A program made the position numbers and the translations under genes. Positions 58,176 to 64,000 of a stretch of 64,000 nt of DNA are shown in pieces (position 1 is the first letter of the stretch; every line of letters begins with the position of its first letter). The stretch spans positions 1 through 64,000 of the forward strand of contig NZ_JAUFPN010000107.1 in NCBI RefSeq assembly GCF_030409335.1, read 5' to 3'. Under the pieces are notes generated by a model. The model was not told the origin of the DNA. It searched no databases and saw only the letters and a program-made list of their open reading frames with translations. This DNA is from Paeniroseomonas aquatica (GTDB lineage: Bacteria; Pseudomonadota; Alphaproteobacteria; Acetobacterales; Acetobacteraceae).

Positions 58176-59315
58176 TCATTCCTCCTCGGTGTCGGGATGG
58201 GGAAACACGGCCGGGCGGGCGCCCGGAACCAGGCCGCACCAGGCCCGCGGGCCGCGGTCGGCGATGCCGCCCAGCCGCGGCTCGACCAGCCGCAGCGGCG
58301 CGCCGCCCTCGGTGGTCGCCTCGCGGATGGTCTGCCCGCCGATCGGCAGGGCCAGGCCGAGTGCGACCGGGAAGCGGTCGTCTGCCGCCTCGTCGTGCAG
58401 CATCAGCTGCTCGGGCCGCACCGCCAGCACCGCCGGCCCCGGCGGCAGCGGCGCGGCGCTGCCGAGCGGCGCCGCGAGATGGGCGCCATCCGGCAGGCGG
58501 ATGCGGGCCATGCCGGCCTCCGCCCCCAGCATCAGGCAGGGCAGCAGGTTGGTGCTGCCGATGAAGCCGGAGACGAAGCGGGTGCGCGGCTGGTCGTAGA
58601 CCTCGACCGGGGTGCCGAGCTGCTCGATCCGGCCGCCGCGCATCACCGCGATCCGGTCGGCGACGCTCATCGCCTCGTCCTGGTCGTGGGTCACCAGGAT
58701 GGCGGTCAGGCCGAGCTGGCGCTGCAGCCGCTTGATCTCGATCTGCATGTCGAGCCGGAGCGAGCGGTCGAGCGCGGCGAAGGGCTCGTCCAGCAGCAGG
58801 ATGCTCGGCTCGATCGCCAGCGCCCGGGCCAGCGCGACGCGCTGCTGCTGGCCGCCCGAGAGCTGCCGCGGGGCGCGGTCCCGCAGCGGGCCGAGCTGCA
58901 CCATCTCGAGCAGCTCGGCCACCCGCGCCGCGATGCGCGGCTTCGCCCAGCGCCGCGCCTGCAGCCCGTAGGCGACGTTGTCGGCGACGCTCATGTGCGG
59001 GAAGAGCGCGTAATTCTGGAAGACGATGCCGACCTGCCGGCGGTTCGGCGGCAGGTCGTCGATGCTGGCGCCGTCGATCAGCACCTGACCCTCGGCCTGC
59101 CGGGTGAAGCCGGCGACGGTGCGCAGCAGCGTGGTCTTGCCGCAGCCGGAGGGCCCGAGCAGCGCCAGGATCTCCCCGGGCTGCACCGCCAGGTCCACGG
59201 CATCCAGCGCGGTGAAGCCGCCGTAGCGCACGGTCAGCCCGAGCACGTCGAGCGTGTGGCCCTGGAGCGAAGGCGAAGGGGACGCCGCGGGGTCGGTTGC
59301 GGGAGCAGTGGGCAC
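58176..59315 (-). CDS. ABC transporter ATP-binding protein (PotA-like)
   Basis: A 379-residue ATPase driving the importer. Walker A is GPSGCGKTT, the signature is LSGGQQQRV, Walker B is ILLLDEPFAALD, the switch histidine is in LVTHDQDE, and a TOBE-type regulatory domain follows at the C-terminus (about residues 270-379). GTG 59315 is chosen because GGAGA lies about 6 bases upstream and a sigma-54 promoter at 59344-59358 would start transcription near 59332. The longer frame back to 59477 would begin upstream of that promoter. It is the first gene of the seven-gene ureide operon. Confidence 0.92.
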   Translation of the reverse strand: MPTAPATDPAASPSPSLQGHTLDVLGLTVRYGGFTALDAVDLAVQPGEILALLGPSGCGKTTLLRTVAGFTRQAEGQVLIDGASIDDLPPNRRQVGIVFQNYALFPHMSVADNVAYGLQARRWAKPRIAARVAELLEMVQLGPLRDRAPRQLSGGQQQRVALARALAIEPSILLLDEPFAALDRSLRLDMQIEIKRLQRQLGLTAILVTHDQDEAMSVADRIAVMRGGRIEQLGTPVEVYDQPRTRFVSGFIGSTNLLPCLMLGAEAGMARIRLPDGAHLAAPLGSAAPLPPGPAVLAVRPEQLMLHDEAADDRFPVALGLALPIGGQTIREATTEGGAPLRLVEPRLGGIADRGPRAWCGLVPGARPAVFPHPDTEEE

Positions 59316-59343
59316 GGGATTCTCCGGGAGCGGGGCGCAGGAC

Positions 59344-59358
59344 GCAACCTTCGTGCCA
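59344..59358 (-). promoter_or_regulatory. sigma-54 promoter of the ureide operon
   Basis: On the minus strand, TGGCACG (59358-59352), 4 bases and TTGC (59347-59344) match the sigma-54 -24/-12 consensus. The predicted start is near 59332, 17 bases before the GTG of the ATPase gene, which also fixes that start. Control by NtrC or a similar activator under nitrogen limitation is expected. The urease operon on the other strand starts 135 bp away and may share the activator. Confidence 0.75.
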
Positions 59359-59429
59359 GCTTCCCTCCACCGCCGATCCCCCGCCTCGATCCCCTGTCGT
59401 GTCCCGTGCTGTTTGGGTTCGCGCCATGC

Positions 59430-59446
59430 TGCCGAGATTTTCGGCA
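59430..59446. promoter_or_regulatory. inverted repeat in the ureide/urease divergent region
   Basis: TGCCGA (59430-59435) and TCGGCA (59441-59446) flank a 5-base spacer. The repeat lies about 87 bp upstream of the sigma-54 promoter, a usual distance for an activator site, and 47 bp before ureD. It does not match the NtrC consensus well, so another regulator (for example LysR-type) is possible. Confidence 0.4.
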
Positions 59447-59492
59447 TCTGTCCCGCCTTGCCACGGGCGGGGCGCATGTCATCCTGCGGCCG

Positions 59493-60326
<834 letters not shown>

Positions 60327-60368
60327 GCCGGGCCGGGCCATGATCGGCGCGAGAGACGAGGGACTGGC

Positions 60369-60671
60369 ATGAACCTGACGCCGCGCGAGAAGGACAAGCT
60401 GCTGATCGCCATGGCGGCGGCGGTGGCCCGCCGGCGGCTGGACCGCGGCGTGAAGCTGAACCATCCGGAGGCGGTGGCGCTGATCACCGACTTCGTGGTC
60501 GAGGGCGCCCGCGACGGCCGCAGCGTGGCGGAGCTGATGCGCGACGGCGCCACGGTGATCACCCGCGACCAGGTGATGGAGGGGATCGCCGAGATGATCC
60601 ATGAAATCCAGGTGGAAGCGACCTTCCCCGACGGCACCAAGTTGGTGACCGTGCACGAGCCGATCCGATGA
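60369..60671 (+). CDS. ureA: urease subunit gamma
   Basis: The 100-residue gamma subunit of urease. [39 protein letters not shown] is the family start, and [28 protein letters not shown] the end. Urease splits urea to ammonia and carbamate in the cytoplasm. It has GAGGGA upstream and its stop overlaps the ureB start (ATGA). Confidence 0.98.
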   Translation: MNLTPREKDKLLIAMAAAVARRRLDRGVKLNHPEAVALITDFVVEGARDGRSVAELMRDGATVITRDQVMEGIAEMIHEIQVEATFPDGTKLVTVHEPIR

Positions 60672-60972
60672 TCCCCGGCGAGCTGTTCCCGGCCGTGGGC
60701 GAGATCGAGCTGAACGCCGGCGCCGACAGCATCGAGTTGGAGGTCGGCAATACCGGCGACCGGCCGATCCAGGTCGGCAGCCACTACCACTTCGCCGAGA
60801 CCAATCCGGCGCTGGCCTTCGACCGTGCCGCGGCACGCGGCCGCCGGCTCGATATCGCCGCCGGCACCGCGGTGCGGTTCGAGCCGGGGCAGACCCGGAC
60901 GGTGCAACTCATCCCCTTCGGCGGCAGGCGGCTGGTGCACGGGTTCCGCGGCGAGACGGAGGGACAGGTCTG

Positions 60973-60973
<1 letters not shown>
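60668..60973 (+). CDS. ureB: urease subunit beta
   Basis: The 101-residue beta subunit. Typical sequence is [17 protein letters not shown], then [21 protein letters not shown] and [23 protein letters not shown]. It is translationally coupled to ureA (ATGA) and to ureC (TGATG, one base shared). Confidence 0.98.
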
Positions 60974-62684
<1,711 letters not shown>

Positions 62685-62685
<1 letters not shown>

Positions 62686-63191
62686 TGGCCGAGGCACTCC
62701 CCCGCGCCACCCAGGTCCTGCCCGCCGGCGGCTGGATCGCCCGCACCGCGCGCCATGCCGTGACGCTCGACTTCGACGATCGCTTCCGCCGCCGCAGGCG
62801 CATCGTGGCGGAGGATGGCTTCGCCTTCCTGCTGGACCTCGAGGAGGCGACCGCGCTCCGCGACGGCGACGGGCTGCTGCTGGAAGGCGGCGGCGTCGTC
62901 CTGGTGCGCGCCGCGCCCGAGCCGCTGGTCGAGATTCGCGCCGAGAGCCCGGGCAGGCTGATGCGCCTCGCCTGGCACCTCGGCAACCGCCACCTGCCGA
63001 CCGAGATCCAGGCCGAGTACCTGCTGATCCGCGACGACCACGTGATCCTCGCCATGCTGCGCGGGCTCGGCGCCGAGGTGCGGCAGGTGAATGCGCCCTT
63101 CAACCCCGAGGGCGGCGCCTATGGCGAGCACAACCGCCAGCCGGGGCATCACCACCACCACGATGGCCATGACCACGACCATCACCACTGA
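62685..63191 (+). CDS. ureE: urease nickel metallochaperone UreE
   Basis: A 168-residue nickel carrier. The peptide-binding domain is followed by the metal-binding domain (LAWHLGNRHLPTEIQAEYLLIRDDHVI) with the conserved histidine. The C-terminus ends in a histidine-rich tail, [15 protein letters not shown], which adds nickel-storage capacity. The start shares one base with the ureC stop (TGATG). The tail-coding DNA overlaps the ureF start by 29 bp. Confidence 0.95.
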
Positions 63192-63879
63192 GGGCACCAC
63201 TCACGGCGCCGCGCTGTACCGGTTGCTGGCATGGCTCTCCCCGGCCTATCCGGTCGGCGCCTATACCTATAGCCACGGCCTCGAGACCGCGGTGGAGGAT
63301 GCCAGCATCACCACCCGCGCGGTGCTGGTGGACTACGTCGAGACGGTGCTGCTGGCCGGTGCCGGTCGCATCGATGGCGCGCTGCTGGCCGCCGCCTGGC
63401 GCGCCGCCGAGGCCGGCGACGATGCGGCCCTGGACGCGGCGGCGCTGCTCGCCGCCGCCTGGCGCGGCACGGCGGAGACGGCGCTTGAATCCATGGCGCA
63501 GGGGACGGCCTTCACCAGCGTGACCCAATCCGCCTGGCCGGAGCCGCGCTTCGCCGCCTTCGCCGCGCGGCATCCGCGGCGGCTGGCGCATCCGGTCGCC
63601 TTCGGGGCCGCCGCCGGCTTCCAGGGCATTCCGCTGCGCCCGGCGCTGGCCGGCTGGCTGGCCGCCTTCGCCGCCAACCTGGTATCGGCCGGGGTCCGGC
63701 TGGTCCCGCTGGGCCAGACCGATGGGCAGATCGCCACCGCCGCGCTGCACCCGGTGGTGGAGGCCGCGGCCGATGCGGCGCTCGCCGCCGACCTCGACCG
63801 CATCGGCACCGCGGCGCCGATGCTCGACCTGCTCTCGATGCGCCACGAAACCCAGTACACGAGGCTCTTCCGCTCATGA
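63163..63879 (+). CDS. ureF: urease accessory protein UreF
   Basis: A 238-residue helical accessory protein that links UreD and UreG during nickel delivery. [21 protein letters not shown] is the family start, and the C-terminus has [13 protein letters not shown] 63163 and 63169 are both possible; both lie inside the histidine-tail codons of ureE, so the N-terminal MAMTTTITT is encoded by the same bases in another frame. The stop overlaps the ureG start (ATGA). Confidence 0.93.
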   Translation: MAMTTTITTEGTTHGAALYRLLAWLSPAYPVGAYTYSHGLETAVEDASITTRAVLVDYVETVLLAGAGRIDGALLAAAWRAAEAGDDAALDAAALLAAAWRGTAETALESMAQGTAFTSVTQSAWPEPRFAAFAARHPRRLAHPVAFGAAAGFQGIPLRPALAGWLAAFAANLVSAGVRLVPLGQTDGQIATAALHPVVEAAADAALAADLDRIGTAAPMLDLLSMRHETQYTRLFRS

Positions 63880-64000
63880 GCAATGGTCCCTTCCGCGTCG
63901 GCATCGGCGGCCCTGTCGGCTCCGGCAAGACGGCGCTGACCGAACGGCTCTGCCGCCACCTGCGCGATACCCATGACATCGCCGTCATCACCAACGACAT
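63876..64000 (+). CDS. ureG: urease accessory GTPase UreG, cut off by window end
   Basis: The first 41 codons of UreG, a SIMIBI-class GTPase that powers nickel insertion. The P-loop is [13 protein letters not shown], followed by [21 protein letters not shown], the UreG signature. ATG 63876 overlaps the ureF stop. The rest of the gene lies beyond the window. Confidence 0.96.
   Translation, partial: MSNGPFRVGIGGPVGSGKTALTERLCRHLRDTHDIAVITND

Noticed and set aside
63125-63191. Poly-histidine stretch as a cloning tag or contamination
   Set aside because: Histidine-rich C-termini are a natural feature of UreE, and the surrounding operon is continuous.

Overview
The window looks like chromosome of a GC-rich alphaproteobacterium. 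The best guess is an Acetobacteraceae/Roseomonas-type member of the Rhodospirillales; this is an inference from overall style, not from a marker gene. Coding DNA is very GC-rich, genes are tightly packed with many 4-bp ATGA start/stop overlaps, and three Bug/TctC-type tricarboxylate-transporter receptors occur in 64 kb. No rRNA, tRNA or CRISPR was seen.

Layout. 0.1-2.2 kb: an MmgE/PrpD-family protein and a cupin protein. 2.2-9.7 kb: an island with more AT-rich intergenic DNA, carrying surface-polysaccharide genes (a glycosyltransferase-like gene and a four-gene CDP-sugar locus with rfbF and rfbC) among the wreckage of three IS elements (IS481-, IS5- and IS630-type). 9.8-20 kb: an O-acyltransferase, then an efflux block (a DHA2-type MFS pump divergent from marR-hlyD-MFS, facing an RND pump with its adaptor). 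20-22.7 kb: a PhnZ-like HD-domain protein divergent from a phosphonate monoester hydrolase and a cupin. 22.8-25.4 kb: a two-subunit molybdenum hydroxylase. 25.6-29 kb: a sulfur-oxidation operon (cytochrome and flavoprotein of sulfide dehydrogenase, soxX, soxY, soxZ, soxA) without soxB or soxCD. 29-37 kb: an Hsp70-like protein, then two Baeyer-Villiger-type monooxygenases flanking an esterase broken by an in-frame TGA, with two Bug receptors. 37-44.6 kb: an MscS-type channel, a small acidic protein, a PaiB-like protein, and a probable hydroxyproline (or opine/D-amino-acid) module: an ABC permease and binding protein, a DapA-family enzyme, and divergent from them a large fused iron-sulfur/flavin dehydrogenase. 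44.7-49.1 kb: 6-phosphogluconate dehydrogenase, gluconokinase, a glycosyltransferase-like protein, an RraA-family protein, a thioesterase and a Bug receptor. 49.2-53.2 kb: cyanase, glucokinase, prfB with its programmed frameshift, and a TupA-like ATP-grasp gene. 53.2-64 kb: a seven-gene ureide operon (ABC importer, ureidoglycolate lyase, PuuE-type allantoinase, NHL beta-propeller) divergent from the urease operon ureDABCEFG, which runs off the window end.

The most coherent biology is nitrogen scavenging in the last 15 kb. Cyanase, ureide breakdown and urease all deliver ammonia. Two textbook sigma-54 promoter sequences sit directly upstream of the cyanase gene and of the ureide operon, which suggests nitrogen-limitation control. 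The other items most worth a second look are: a propeller protein resembling peptidyl-hydroxyglycine lyase in the ureide operon, where it could act on ureidoglycolate; a single-chain fusion of what is usually a three-subunit dehydrogenase; a PhnZ-like protein with an altered substrate-site residue next to a phosphonate monoesterase; an esterase whose catalytic histidine lies just past a stop codon; and a two-copy intergenic repeat.
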